Source: Streptomyces cathayae
GTDB lineage: Bacteria > Actinomycetota > Actinomycetes > Streptomycetales > Streptomycetaceae
Reading direction: 5' to 3'
DNA: 64,000 bases
Assembly: GCF_029760955.1 (NCBI RefSeq)
Contig: NZ_CP121682.1
Location: forward strand, 6,324,001 to 6,388,000
The position numbers were made by a program, and so were the translations under genes. The notes beneath the pieces were generated by a model. It was not told where the DNA came from and did not search any database. It saw nothing but the letters and a program-made list of their open reading frames with translations. Within the stretch, counting starts at the first letter, position 1. Every line of letters starts with the position of its first letter. Below, in pieces: positions 15,117 through 23,590 of this stretch.

Positions 15117-16142
15117 TCAGCCTTCCTGAAGAGTGGTCAGACCGTGCTCGATGAAGACGGGGACCAGTTCGCCGATGCGGTCGAAACCGCGGCCGACCGT
15201 CTGGCCCAGCGTGTAGCGGTAGTGGATGCCCTCGAGGATCACGGCGAGCTTGAACCAGGCGAACGCCGTGTACCAGGACACCGCGCGGACGTCGCGTCCC
15301 GAGCGGGCGGCGTACCGCTCGATCAGCTCGGCGGGCGCCGGATGCCCGGGTGCCTCGGCCGTCGTGGAGACGGGGGAGTCGGGCATGGCCAGCGGCATGC
15401 TGTACATCACCAGCAGACCGAGGTCGGTCAGCGGATCGCCGAGCGTGGACATCTCCCAGTCGAGGATCGCCTTGATCTCGTCGTCGTCCTCGCCGATCAG
15501 GACGTTGTCCAGGCGGTAGTCACCGTGCACCACGGCCGGAGCGGGGGAGCGGGGCAGCTTCCGCCCCAGCGCGGCGTGCAGTTCGTCGATCCCGGCCAGC
15601 TCCCGGTCGCGGGAGGCGTCCAGCTGTTTGCCCCAGCGCCGCAGCTGCCGGTCCAGGAAGCCCTCGGGGCGGCCGAAGTCGGACAGGCCCACCTCGCCGG
15701 GGTCCACCGCGTGCAGGTCGACGAGCGTGTCCACCAGGCCGAGCACGGCCCGACGGGTGCGCTCCGGCCCCAGCGGCACCAGCTGGTCCGCCGTCCGGTA
15801 CGGGACGCCGTCGACGAACTCCATGACGTAGAAGGGTGCCCCGAGCACCTCCTCGTCCTCGCACAGCAGCTCGGTGCGGGGCACCGGCACGGCGGTCGGG
15901 TGCAGCGCGCTGACCACCCGGTACTCACGCCGCATGTCGTGCGCGGTGGCCAGTACGTGCCCGAGCGGCGGGCGCCGTACCACCCACCGCGCGGTGCCGT
16001 CGGAGAGCGCGTAGGTGAGGTTCGACCTGCCGCCCTCGATCAGCCGGCCGGAGAGCGGGCCGTTCACCAGACCGGGGCGCTCCCGCTCGAGCAGGGCACT
16101 CAGCCGGTCGAGATCCAGTCCGGGCGGGTGGTCGGGGCTCAT
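15117..16142 (-). CDS. APH-like phosphotransferase (ACAD10/11 kinase partner)
   Basis: A 341-residue aminoglycoside-phosphotransferase-fold kinase. The catalytic loop is VVHGDYRLDNVLIG (about residue 203) with the metal-binding DWEMSTLGDP downstream. The N-lobe has SNLTYAL and WVVRRPP. The family context argues against antibiotic resistance: it is cotranscribed with an ACAD11-like dehydrogenase and matches the kinase half of that fused protein. The probable substrate is a hydroxyacyl-CoA. ATG 16142 has AGGAG nearby, and the frame upstream of it is an antisense shadow. The palindrome at 16181-16198 is 39 bases before the start and fits repression by TetR. Confidence 0.9.
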   Translation of the reverse strand: MSPDHPPGLDLDRLSALLERERPGLVNGPLSGRLIEGGRSNLTYALSDGTARWVVRRPPLGHVLATAHDMRREYRVVSALHPTAVPVPRTELLCEDEEVLGAPFYVMEFVDGVPYRTADQLVPLGPERTRRAVLGLVDTLVDLHAVDPGEVGLSDFGRPEGFLDRQLRRWGKQLDASRDRELAGIDELHAALGRKLPRSPAPAVVHGDYRLDNVLIGEDDDEIKAILDWEMSTLGDPLTDLGLLVMYSMPLAMPDSPVSTTAEAPGHPAPAELIERYAARSGRDVRAVSWYTAFAWFKLAVILEGIHYRYTLGQTVGRGFDRIGELVPVFIEHGLTTLQEG

Positions 16143-16180
16143 TCTCGCTCCTACGGGCAGGTGACGGTACCCGACACATG

Positions 16181-16198
16181 ATGCCGACCGGTCGGTAT
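16181..16198. promoter_or_regulatory. Putative TetR operator of the kinase/acyl-CoA dehydrogenase operon
   Basis: ATGCCGACCGGTCGGTAT contains a perfect 12-base palindrome CCGACCGGTCGG and has the classic form of actinomycete TetR sites. The core recurs at 12064-12079. It lies between the kinase operon and the divergent quinone oxidoreductase gene (start 122 bases away), so it may also affect the latter. Confidence 0.7.
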
Positions 16199-16319
16199 GT
16201 CGTCCAGGGGGTGGGCGAAACGTGACCGGATCCACGCCCCGTCCACCGCACGCGCACACGACACGCCCGTTCGGCCATTCGGCTTGCGCGGCGGGAGGCG
16301 ACGCCGGAGGGTCTACCCC

Positions 16320-17273
16320 ATGAAGGCGATCAGTTATGCGCGATACGGCGGTCCCGAGGTGCTCGAGTACGGGGAGGTCGACGATCCCCGGGTCGGCCCG
16401 GACTCTGTCCTCGTGAAGGTGCGGGCGGCGGCCGTCAACCCCGTCGACTGGAAGTGCCGCGAGGGTTATCTCGACCCGGTCCTGGCCCCGGTGTTCCCGG
16501 TGATCCCCGGCTGGGACGTCTCGGGTGTGGTCGTACGGCCCGGTGTCGCGGTCCCCGAGTTCGCCGCGGGCGACGAGGTCATCGGCTATGTGCGTGAGGA
16601 CTTCCTCTCCCGCGGCACCTTCGCCGAGTACGTGGCCGCCCCGGTACGGGCCCTCGCGCGCAAGCCGCGCAACCTGTCCTTCGAGGAAGCCGCCGGACTG
16701 CCCCTCGCCGGACTCACCGCCTACCAGGTGCTGTACAGGGCCCTCGAGGTGAAACGGGCCGAGACCGTCCTGGTGCACGCCGCGGCCGGCGGCGTCGGCT
16801 CCCTCGCCGTCCAGCTCGCCGTGCACCTCGGCGCCCGGGTCATCGGTACGGCCAGTGAGCACCACCACGACTTCGTCCGCGAGCTGGGCGGGGAACCGGT
16901 GTCCTACGGCGACGGCCTCGCCGAGCGGGTGCGGGGGCTCGCCCCCACAGGCGTGGACGCGGTGTTCGACACGGTCGGCGGCGACGCCCTGAAGGTCTCG
17001 GCCAACCTCCTGGCCCCCGAGGGCCGGCTCGCGTCGATCGCCGACCACGAGGCGGTGGGCCACGGAGGCCGCTACTGCTTCGTCCGCCCTGATCCCCGGG
17101 ATCTCGGACACCTGTCCGAACTGGCGGAGCAGGGCGCGGTGCGCGTGCACGTCTCGAAGACGTTCCCGCTGGAACGGGCGGCGGACGCCCACCGGCTGAA
17201 CCAGGAGGGCCGGACCAGGGGCAAGATCGTGGTCACCGTGGGAGGGGAGCCCGGGGAGCCGGAGAACCGGTGA
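16320..17273 (+). CDS. NADPH:quinone oxidoreductase-like MDR protein
   Basis: A 317-residue medium-chain reductase of the zeta-crystallin/quinone-oxidoreductase type without zinc cysteines. The N-terminal domain contains AAVNPVDWKCREGY and GWDVSGVV. The Rossmann motif VHAAAGGVGSLAVQLAV lies near residue 150. The C-terminus ends with HRLNQEGRTRGKIVVTV, a typical family ending. It probably reduces a quinone or an alpha,beta-unsaturated carbonyl with NADPH. ATG 16320 is set by GGAGGG 9 bases upstream. It is divergent from the APH-like kinase gene and could take part in the same acyl degradation, but that is only suggested by position. Confidence 0.9.
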   Translation: MKAISYARYGGPEVLEYGEVDDPRVGPDSVLVKVRAAAVNPVDWKCREGYLDPVLAPVFPVIPGWDVSGVVVRPGVAVPEFAAGDEVIGYVREDFLSRGTFAEYVAAPVRALARKPRNLSFEEAAGLPLAGLTAYQVLYRALEVKRAETVLVHAAAGGVGSLAVQLAVHLGARVIGTASEHHHDFVRELGGEPVSYGDGLAERVRGLAPTGVDAVFDTVGGDALKVSANLLAPEGRLASIADHEAVGHGGRYCFVRPDPRDLGHLSELAEQGAVRVHVSKTFPLERAADAHRLNQEGRTRGKIVVTVGGEPGEPENR

Positions 17274-17319
17274 GGCCGCCTTCCGGGAGCCACGCCACCG
17301 ACCTGTCGGGACGGCGCGG

Positions 17320-17661
17320 CTAACTCCGGTCCAGCAGGACGAGGGCCGCCCCGGACGCGGCCAGGGCCCCGGTGCAGAGCACCGCCGCGGTGAGCCGCCG
17401 GGGGGAGGGCGCGGCCGGGGCGGCCGTGGCCGCGAGGGCGTGGATCCGGCGGTGGGCGACCAGGAGGAACCCCAGCCAGCAGGCGCAGCACAGCGCGCAC
17501 AGGACCGCCCCGGCGGCCGACAACCCGCCGTGCAGCGCCATGCGCACCGCGAGCACGGACGCGACGGTGCACGCGAGGGTCGTACGCCGCCACGCGAGCC
17601 GGGTCCGCTCGGGCTGCAGCCCGGGATCCCGGGGCGCCGGGGCCCCGGCCGGCCCGCTCAC
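17320..17661 (-). CDS. Small DUF202-type membrane protein
   Basis: A 113-residue protein with three predicted hydrophobic segments after a short polar N-terminus (DPGLQPERTRLAWRRTTLA). The start of this domain, ending in RTxLAWxRT-like residues, is typical of DUF202/YidH proteins. Function is unknown. The GTG at 17661 overlaps the stop codon of the gene before it (GTGA), so the two are cotranscribed and translationally coupled. The longer upstream frame is an arginine-rich shadow. It converges with the quinone oxidoreductase gene. Confidence 0.78.
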   Translation of the reverse strand: MSGPAGAPAPRDPGLQPERTRLAWRRTTLACTVASVLAVRMALHGGLSAAGAVLCALCCACWLGFLLVAHRRIHALAATAAPAAPSPRRLTAAVLCTGALAASGAALVLLDRS

Positions 17662-18050
17662 ACCTCCCACCCGACGAGCACCACGACGACCATCGCGACG
17701 GCGACGACGGCGACGACGAGACTCAGCAGCACCGGGAACCGGGACACCGGCAGGTCCTCGCCGCGCCGCATGGCCCGCTCGCAGCGCACCCAGTGGTCGA
17801 CCGCGCGCAGTGCGCACAGCACCCCGGCGGCGAGCAGCGTCAGCGCGAGCCCGACCCGCCAGCCCCAGCGCAGGTTCGGCAGGAACTGGTCCACGGCGAA
17901 GCCGCCGCCGATCAGCGCGAGGGCGGTGCGCAGCCAGGCCAGGAACGTACGCTCGTTCGCCAGCGAGAACCGGTAGTCGGGCGTGTCCCCCTCCTGCCGC
18001 ACGTCCTCGGGCGCGAACCAGAGCCGGACGTTCCGTACGAAGTCGATCAC
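17658..18050 (-). CDS. YidH/DUF202 membrane protein
   Basis: A 130-residue inner-membrane protein with three hydrophobic segments (about residues 39-58, 66-85 and 105-127). The DUF202 signature is FSLANERTFLAWLRTALALI. Family function is not established. A TAGGGT -10 lies 6 bases before the GTG, so the transcript is probably leaderless. It overlaps the following gene, a second and shorter member of the same family. The pair may form a hetero-oligomer, but that is inferred from gene order alone. Confidence 0.88.
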   Translation of the reverse strand: MIDFVRNVRLWFAPEDVRQEGDTPDYRFSLANERTFLAWLRTALALIGGGFAVDQFLPNLRWGWRVGLALTLLAAGVLCALRAVDHWVRCERAMRRGEDLPVSRFPVLLSLVVAVVAVAMVVVVLVGWEV

Positions 18051-18056
18051 GCCGCG

Positions 18057-18062
18057 ACCCTA
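18057..18062 (-). promoter_or_regulatory. -10 element of a leaderless promoter (yidH-like gene)
   Basis: TAGGGT on the minus strand, six bases before the GTG start at 18050. Confidence 0.5.
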
Positions 18063-18106
18063 CCGGGGACGCCCTGCCCGGACAGCACCTGGCCCGGACG
18101 GGGCAC

Positions 18107-18703
18107 CTACCCCGGACGCTCCGGCTCCCGGGCCCGGGCGGCCCTGAGCCGTTCGTACGCGGCCCGACTGTCCGGTGTCCACGTCCACCCGGTCCGCTCG
18201 GTCTGCTCGGTCTGTTCGGTCTGTTCGGTTCCCTTGTTCAGGCGCCGCTCCAGCTCCGCCTCGGTCAGGAAGGCGTGCCAGGCCACCTCCTCGGCCTGGG
18301 GACGTACGGGCAGGTCGCAGCGGACCTCGTACACCGCGGACCACCAGCTCCGGCCGGCGCCGTCGTCGTACAGGAACTTGAAGAGGTACTCGGGGCGCGG
18401 CAGCCCGGACACGCCCAGTTCCTCCTCGGCCTCACGCAGGGCCGCCTCGTCGTAGCTCTCCCCGGCGCCCACGACCCCGCCGACGAACATGTCGTACAGG
18501 GAGGGGAAGACCAGCTTGGTCGCGGTGCGGCGGTGCACGAAGATCCGGCCCTCGGCGTCCCTGACCAGGACGAACGCGCAACGGTGCCGCAGTTTCCGGG
18601 CGTAGGCCTCCCCGCGCGGGGACCGGCCGGTCACCCGGTCGTCCTCGTCCACGATGTCGAGGATCTCGTCGGCGGCCCGCGCAGGCCCGTCAGCGGCACT
18701 CAT
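18107..18703 (-). CDS. NUDIX hydrolase
   Basis: A 198-residue protein with a complete Nudix box, GGVVGAGESYDEAALREAEE and then ELG, at about residues 78-100. It binds a divalent metal and cleaves a nucleoside-diphosphate-linked compound. The front part (EILDIVDEDDRVTGRSPRGE) resembles IPP-isomerase-like Nudix proteins, but the isomerase residues are not all present, so no substrate is assigned. A short repeat near the C-terminus encodes TEQTEQTEQTERT and corresponds to TCGGTCTGT units in the DNA (about 18189-18230). An alternative ATG lies three codons upstream (18712). The gene is preceded by a roughly 650-base region without a gene. Confidence 0.88.
   Translation of the reverse strand: MSAADGPARAADEILDIVDEDDRVTGRSPRGEAYARKLRHRCAFVLVRDAEGRIFVHRRTATKLVFPSLYDMFVGGVVGAGESYDEAALREAEEELGVSGLPRPEYLFKFLYDDGAGRSWWSAVYEVRCDLPVRPQAEEVAWHAFLTEAELERRLNKGTEQTEQTEQTERTGWTWTPDSRAAYERLRAARAREPERPG
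18189..18230. repeat. In-frame tandem repeat in the NUDIX gene
   Basis: About four to five copies of a 9-base unit (TCGGTCTGT or TCGGTCTGC), encoding repeated EQT. It sits in a linker in the last quarter of the protein and could change copy number without breaking the frame. Confidence 0.75.
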
Positions 18704-18712
18704 GACACCCAT

Positions 18713-19357
18713 CCAAACACCGTTCCTGAAGACTGAGCAGGAGCGAGCCCACTCGGTCGCACGCCCCGAACGGTCTTGGGCGCACTGGTCCCCGGCGTAC
18801 TCGACCCCGGGGCGGCGACACGCATCCTGTGCGTGGTCCGGGCCCGGGAGGCCGGTTCCCTCACGACCTGGCCATATGGGTGTGGCCAGAGGCGACGGGG
18901 AGGCCCCGAACCATCACTCCGGTGGAGCGGGGGCCCCGCACGCTGACGCCACACCCGGCGTCCCAGATCGCACGCTCACGCTAGCCCAGTCGGCCCAGGG
19001 CACCACAAGCTCACGAACGAACCATCACACGATCGAGCTAACGCGACCTCGTGCGCACTCCCCGGCGAGCAGTTACCCACCCCTCCAAGCAGGACCGGCC
19101 GTCCACGGCGGGTACGACATCCGGGAACCGCCGGCTCCGTCCCGCCGGAAGGACGTGGACCCGGCCACCGGAACCCAAGTGACCTGTCCGTGACGCTGGT
19201 TGACGCGTGTAATGACTCGGGCGCCCTTGACGTCAACTGTTGGCTGCCGGTTTGCTGTGCGTGATCAGTCCATGGCTATCGGCAGCCGACCACTGCCGTA
19301 CCGACCGTGCGTCCGACATGGGCCGAGCCACAAGAAGAGCGCGTGAGGAAGTCCGCG
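18713..19357. other. Long intergenic region with hairpins, possible RNA leader
   Basis: No frame here has convincing codon bias. On the minus strand TTGTGG and TAGCGT (about 18975), 19 bases apart, could be a promoter. A transcript from it would run some 260 bases into the NUDIX gene through several hairpins, including CTGGCCA/TGGCCAG at about 18867-18890 and GCGGGGGCCCCGC at about 18925-18940. Nearer the right-hand gene a TTGACGTCAA palindrome lies at about 19228-19237. An untranslated leader or small RNA is possible, but no known RNA family was recognised. Confidence 0.35.
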
Positions 19358-20308
19358 GTGTCTCCACCCCCGCCTCCCCTCGGCCGTGCCCGCAGACGTG
19401 CGGCACAGGCCTTCGACGAGGCCCTCGACGACGAGGAGCTCGTCGCCGCGCGGGCCGCGCTGGCGCAAGGCCGGTGGCAGACCGCCCGCTCGCTGCTCGT
19501 CCGCACGGGGGACGACTGGGACCGCCGCGGACACCGGATCACCGCGCTCGCCCGGGAGTCCTCCAGCGCCGCCTGGGTCCGCGACTGGCTGCTCGCCGAG
19601 CCCGACTCCGAGGACGCGTCGGTCCTGCTCGCCCTGGCCCAGGTGAGGCGCGCCCTGCGCGGAAAGGAGAAGCCGGCCCAGGCGCGCGAGGCCTGCCGCC
19701 GGGCGGCCGCGGTGTCGCCCGCCGACCCCACGCCGTGGCTCGGTCTGCTGCTGCTGGAGCGCGCCCAGGGCGCCGAGGGCGACGTGGTGCGGATCTTCGA
19801 ACAGGTCCGCACCCGGTACGCGGACCACCACCACGCCCACCACCTGGTGGTCGCCTGGCTCGCCGAACGCCGCGTGGAGACGGGCCCGGACCCGCTGCAC
19901 GAGGTCTACGACTTCGCCAACTGGTCCGCCGAACAGGCACCCGCCGACTCCCCCCTGGCGATGCTGCCGGTCATCGCGCACGCCGAGCGCTACCGCGCAC
20001 TCGCCGCCGCCGGCCACGAGCGCGCCGATCCGGCTGCCTCCGGCCACTGGGTGGGCCGCCGTGCCCGGCAGGTGATGAAGGCCGCCTTCGACTGGTGGCT
20101 GGAGTGGGAGCACGAAGGCCATCCGCGCCGTCTGATCGACCTGAACTTCCTCGCCCACGCCAAGGTCTGCGAGGGCCGGGGCGCCGAGGCCGCCGCCCTG
20201 TTCCACCGCATCGGCGACAAGGCCACCCCGGCCCCCTGGTCGTACCCCGACCGCGACCCGCTCACCGCCTTCCGCGCCGCACGGGCCACCGCCCTCGGCA
20301 CCGGATGA
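19358..20308 (+). CDS. Uncharacterised protein with TPR-like helices
   Basis: A soluble protein of about 316 residues, alanine- and arginine-rich, apparently all helical. Segments such as DEELVAARAALAQGRWQTAR and SVLLALAQVRRALRGKEKPA look like tetratricopeptide-type helix pairs, but no named family is recognised. It has two Trp-rich segments (HWVGRRAR and FDWWLEWEHEG). GTG 19358 is preferred because GAGGAAG lies 6 bases before it; an earlier in-frame GTG at 19343 and an ATG at 19307 are possible. It precedes the APC permease by 71 bases in the same direction and may be cotranscribed with it. Confidence 0.75.
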   Translation: MSPPPPPLGRARRRAAQAFDEALDDEELVAARAALAQGRWQTARSLLVRTGDDWDRRGHRITALARESSSAAWVRDWLLAEPDSEDASVLLALAQVRRALRGKEKPAQAREACRRAAAVSPADPTPWLGLLLLERAQGAEGDVVRIFEQVRTRYADHHHAHHLVVAWLAERRVETGPDPLHEVYDFANWSAEQAPADSPLAMLPVIAHAERYRALAAAGHERADPAASGHWVGRRARQVMKAAFDWWLEWEHEGHPRRLIDLNFLAHAKVCEGRGAEAAALFHRIGDKATPAPWSYPDRDPLTAFRAARATALGTG

Positions 20309-20379
20309 CCCCGCACGCGTCCGATCCAGCTCACCGCATCACGCCCGACACCCACTCCCGACCCAAGGACGGTCTTCCG

Positions 20380-21921
20380 ATGACCACGGACAGTTCGAGC
20401 CCGAGCAGATCCGCAGCGGACGGCATCAGCACCTTCAAGGGGCAGGAGCGCGCCCTGCGCGCCGACCGCCTCGGCACGGGCGGTCTGCTGCTCTCCGTGC
20501 TCGCCGCGACCGCCCCGCTCATGGTGGTCGCAGGTGTCATGCCCACTACATTCGCGGTGATGGGCATCGTCGGCCAGCCCCTGCTCTTCGTGGTCCTCGG
20601 CACCGTGCTGGTGCTGTTCAGCCTCGGCTACGCCGAGATGAGCCGGCACGTCCACAACGCCGGCGCCTTCTACGCGTACATCTCCCGCGGCCTCGGCGGC
20701 ACCGCCGGCGCGGGCGCCGCCATGGTCGCGCTGGTCGCCTACAACGCGCTCCAGGTCGGCATCTACGGCATCTTCGGCTTCGAGGTCTCCGGGCTCTTCG
20801 CCACCTACGCCGGCCTGGAGGTCGCCTGGTGGATACCGGCGCTCGCGGCCGCGGCCGCCGTTGGCGTGCTGGGCTGGCTGAAGATCGACGTCAACGCGCG
20901 CGTGCTCGGCGTCCTGCTGGTCATCGAGGTGCTCCTGGTCGTCGTCTTCGACGTCGCCGCCATCGCCGACCCCGGCAAGGAAGGGCTGTCCCTGCACGCC
21001 TTCAACCCGGACACCCTCACCGGTGCCGGCGTGGGCACCGCCCTGTGCTTCTGCATCGCCGCCTTCCTCGGCTTCGAGCAGGCCCCGGTCTACGCGGAGG
21101 AGACCAGCCGGCCGCACATCCTGGTGCCCCGCGTGATGTTCCTCGCGGTCACCGGCGTCGCCGTCTTCTTCGCGATCAGCAGCTGGGCGCTCACCGTGGC
21201 CACCGGCCCCGCCGACATCGTCGCCACCTCGCAGGAGCAGAGCGCGGGACTGCTCTTCCACCTGACCGAGGCCCGGCTCGGCGGCACCTTCACGGACGTC
21301 CTGCACGTCCTCTTCGTGACCGGCATGTTCGCCGCGCTGCTCAGCTTCCACAACGTCGTCGCCCGGTACGCCTTCGCCATGGGCCGCGAGGGCCTGCTGC
21401 CCGGCGCCTTCGGCCGCACCACCGGCACCAGCGGCGCCCCCGGCACCGGTTCGCTGCTCCAGACGGGCATCGCCGTGGTGCTCGTCCTCGCCTTCGCCCT
21501 CACCGACGACAAGCCGATCGGCGACCCGACCGCGCCGGTCCTGCACCTGTTCACCTGGGGCGGCAACATCGGCGCCCTCGGCGTGATCGTGCTGATGGCG
21601 ATCGCCTCGCTGTCCGTCGTCGTCTTCTTCGTCCGCCGCGGGGCCGCCGGCGCCCAGGCCTGGCGGCTGGTCACCTCGGCGCTGGCGGGCCTCGCCCTGG
21701 TCGTGATCGCCGGCTACACCGTCAAGGACTTCGACGTGCTCGTCGGCGCCGGCCCCGGCTCCGCGCTGAGCCGGCTGCTGCCCGGCATCATCGGGCTGGC
21801 CCTCGTCGCCGGCCTGGTCCAGGGCCTGGTCCTGCGCGCCCGCGCCCCCGAGGTCCACGCCCGCATCGGGCTCGGCAACGAGGCGTTCCAACTGGACAAG
21901 GAGGCCGAGCGCGACGCGTAG
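20380..21921 (+). CDS. APC-family amino acid permease
   Basis: A 513-residue integral membrane transporter with about 12-14 hydrophobic segments from residue 30 to the C-terminus. The start of helix 1 is GTGGLLLSVLAATAPLMVVA, typical of the amino acid-polyamine-organocation superfamily. A conserved segment AAFLGFEQAPVYAEET lies in helix 6. It probably imports an amino acid or amine with a cation; the substrate is unknown. ATG 20380 follows AAGGACGG. The gene ends before one of the strongest hairpins in the window, which it shares with the convergent gntP. Confidence 0.9.
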   Translation: MTTDSSSPSRSAADGISTFKGQERALRADRLGTGGLLLSVLAATAPLMVVAGVMPTTFAVMGIVGQPLLFVVLGTVLVLFSLGYAEMSRHVHNAGAFYAYISRGLGGTAGAGAAMVALVAYNALQVGIYGIFGFEVSGLFATYAGLEVAWWIPALAAAAAVGVLGWLKIDVNARVLGVLLVIEVLLVVVFDVAAIADPGKEGLSLHAFNPDTLTGAGVGTALCFCIAAFLGFEQAPVYAEETSRPHILVPRVMFLAVTGVAVFFAISSWALTVATGPADIVATSQEQSAGLLFHLTEARLGGTFTDVLHVLFVTGMFAALLSFHNVVARYAFAMGREGLLPGAFGRTTGTSGAPGTGSLLQTGIAVVLVLAFALTDDKPIGDPTAPVLHLFTWGGNIGALGVIVLMAIASLSVVVFFVRRGAAGAQAWRLVTSALAGLALVVIAGYTVKDFDVLVGAGPGSALSRLLPGIIGLALVAGLVQGLVLRARAPEVHARIGLGNEAFQLDKEAERDA

Positions 21922-21939
21922 GCCCGGCCCTTCCGAAAA

Positions 21940-21985
21940 CGGCCTCGGCCGCGGTACCGCACATGCGGTACCGCGGCCGAGGCCG
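21940..21985. terminator. Bidirectional terminator, 22-base-pair perfect stem
   Basis: CGGCCTCGGCCGCGGTACCGCA pairs perfectly with TGCGGTACCGCGGCCGAGGCCG across 2 bases. GCCCTTC/GAAGGGC outside it adds an outer stem. It separates the convergent permease and gntP genes. Confidence 0.85.
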
Positions 21986-22008
21986 TGTCCGAAGGGCCGA
22001 CCGGTCGC

Positions 22009-23406
22009 CTATATGACCAGCGACAGGAGCAGCACCAGAGCACCGGCGACCACCGAGATGATCGTCTCCATGATCGACCAGGTCTTGATGGTCTGGCCCA
22101 CGTCCAGCCCGAAGTACTCCTTCACCAGCCAGAAACCGGCGTCGTTGACATGGCTGAAGAAGACCGAACCGGCACCGATGGCGAGCACCAGCAGAGCGGC
22201 GTGCGTGGTCGACATGTCGGCCGCGAGCGGCGCCACCAGACCGGCCGCCGAGATGGTCGCGACGGTCGCCGAACCGGTCGCCAGCCGGATCGCCACCGCG
22301 ATCAGCCAGCCGAGCAGCAGGGCCGGGATCGCCCAGTCCGCGGAGATGTCGAGGATCATCTGACCCATGCCCGAGTCGATCAGCGTCTGCTTGAAGCCGC
22401 CGCCCGCGCCGACGATCAGCAGGATGCCGGCGATCGGGGCGAGGCCCTTCTCGACCAGCTGCGAGATCCGGCTCTTGTCGTATCCGGCGGGCAGGACCAG
22501 CGTGAAGATGCCGACGAGCACGGACGCGAGCAGGGCGATCATCGGGGAGCCGGCGACGTCGAAGACCCGCTGGACGTTGTTCTCGGGGTCGTCGATGACG
22601 ATGTCGACCAGTGCCTTGGCCAGCATCAGCACGACCGGCAGCAGGATGGTGAACAGCGTCGGGCCGAACCCGGGGCGCTTCTCCAGGTCCTCGGAGGCGC
22701 GCTGCGGGATCATCCGCTCGGGGGCCGGGACGTCCACCCAGCGGGCGGCGTACTTGGAGAAGAGCGGACCGGCGATGATCACCGTCGGGATGGCGACGAG
22801 CACACCCAGCGCGAGCGTCACGCCGAGGTTGGCGTCGAGCGCGTCGATCGCGACCAGCGGGCCGGGGTGCGGCGGCACCAGGCCGTGCATCACGGACAGA
22901 CCGGCGAGCGCCGGGATGCCGATCCGCATCAGGGAGTAGTTGCCGCGCTTGGCGACCATCAGCACGACCGGGATCAGCAGGACGACGCCGACCTCGAAGA
23001 ACAGCGGCAGACCGATCACCGAGGCGATCAGCACCATCGCCCAGGGCATGGTGCGGCCGTTGGCCCTGGCGAGGATGGTGTCGACGATCGTGTCGCCGCC
23101 GCCGGAGTCCGCGAGCATCTTGCCGAGGATCGCCCCGAGGGCGATGAGCACGCCGACACCGGCGACGGTGGAACCGAGTCCGGCGCTGAAACTGGCGATG
23201 ACCTTGTCCAGCGGTGCCCCGGCGAACGCGCCGAGGGCCAGCGAACCGATCGTCAGGGCCAGGAAGGCGTGCAGCTTGAAGCGGGTGATGAGCAGGACGA
23301 TGACGGCGATACCCGCCAGGACGGCGATGCCCAGCTGGGTGTGGCCGGCCGAGGTGATCGCCTCGGGTGCGTCCGCTGCCAGCATCTCGACTCTGAGTCT
23401 GGTCAC
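22009..23406 (-). CDS. gntP: Gluconate:H+ symporter
   Basis: A 465-residue membrane protein of the GntP family with about 12-14 hydrophobic segments. Segments such as GLVPPHPGPLVAIDAL and HVNDAGFWLVKEYFGL are typical of the family. It imports gluconate with protons. The ORF begins with an ATG shortly after a weak Leu/Met-rich stretch. The gene follows gntK by 184 bases on the same strand. The divergent FadR-type regulator lies just upstream of gntK, so the three genes form the gluconate locus: uptake, phosphorylation and control. Confidence 0.95.
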   Translation of the reverse strand: MTRLRVEMLAADAPEAITSAGHTQLGIAVLAGIAVIVLLITRFKLHAFLALTIGSLALGAFAGAPLDKVIASFSAGLGSTVAGVGVLIALGAILGKMLADSGGGDTIVDTILARANGRTMPWAMVLIASVIGLPLFFEVGVVLLIPVVLMVAKRGNYSLMRIGIPALAGLSVMHGLVPPHPGPLVAIDALDANLGVTLALGVLVAIPTVIIAGPLFSKYAARWVDVPAPERMIPQRASEDLEKRPGFGPTLFTILLPVVLMLAKALVDIVIDDPENNVQRVFDVAGSPMIALLASVLVGIFTLVLPAGYDKSRISQLVEKGLAPIAGILLIVGAGGGFKQTLIDSGMGQMILDISADWAIPALLLGWLIAVAIRLATGSATVATISAAGLVAPLAADMSTTHAALLVLAIGAGSVFFSHVNDAGFWLVKEYFGLDVGQTIKTWSIMETIISVVAGALVLLLSLVI

Positions 23407-23590
23407 GGTGAATCCCTTGTGAGTACGGGGAGAACCCCTGGGAGTACGGGGGAACTACGGGGAACCGGGGCGTGGGGGAACCTCGGGGTGTATGGGGTCC
23501 CCGGGGGAGCGGGGACCGGTGGAGACGGCTCAGGGCGGGGACCCGTGAGCCGGCTCGGGGCAGGCCCGGAGAGGGCCTGCGGCAGGGGAA

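Noticed and set aside
15117..16142. Aminoglycoside resistance by the APH-like phosphotransferase.
   Set aside because: The gene is coupled to an ACAD11-type dehydrogenase and under a TetR operator of a catabolic block; the fold is shared but the context is metabolic.
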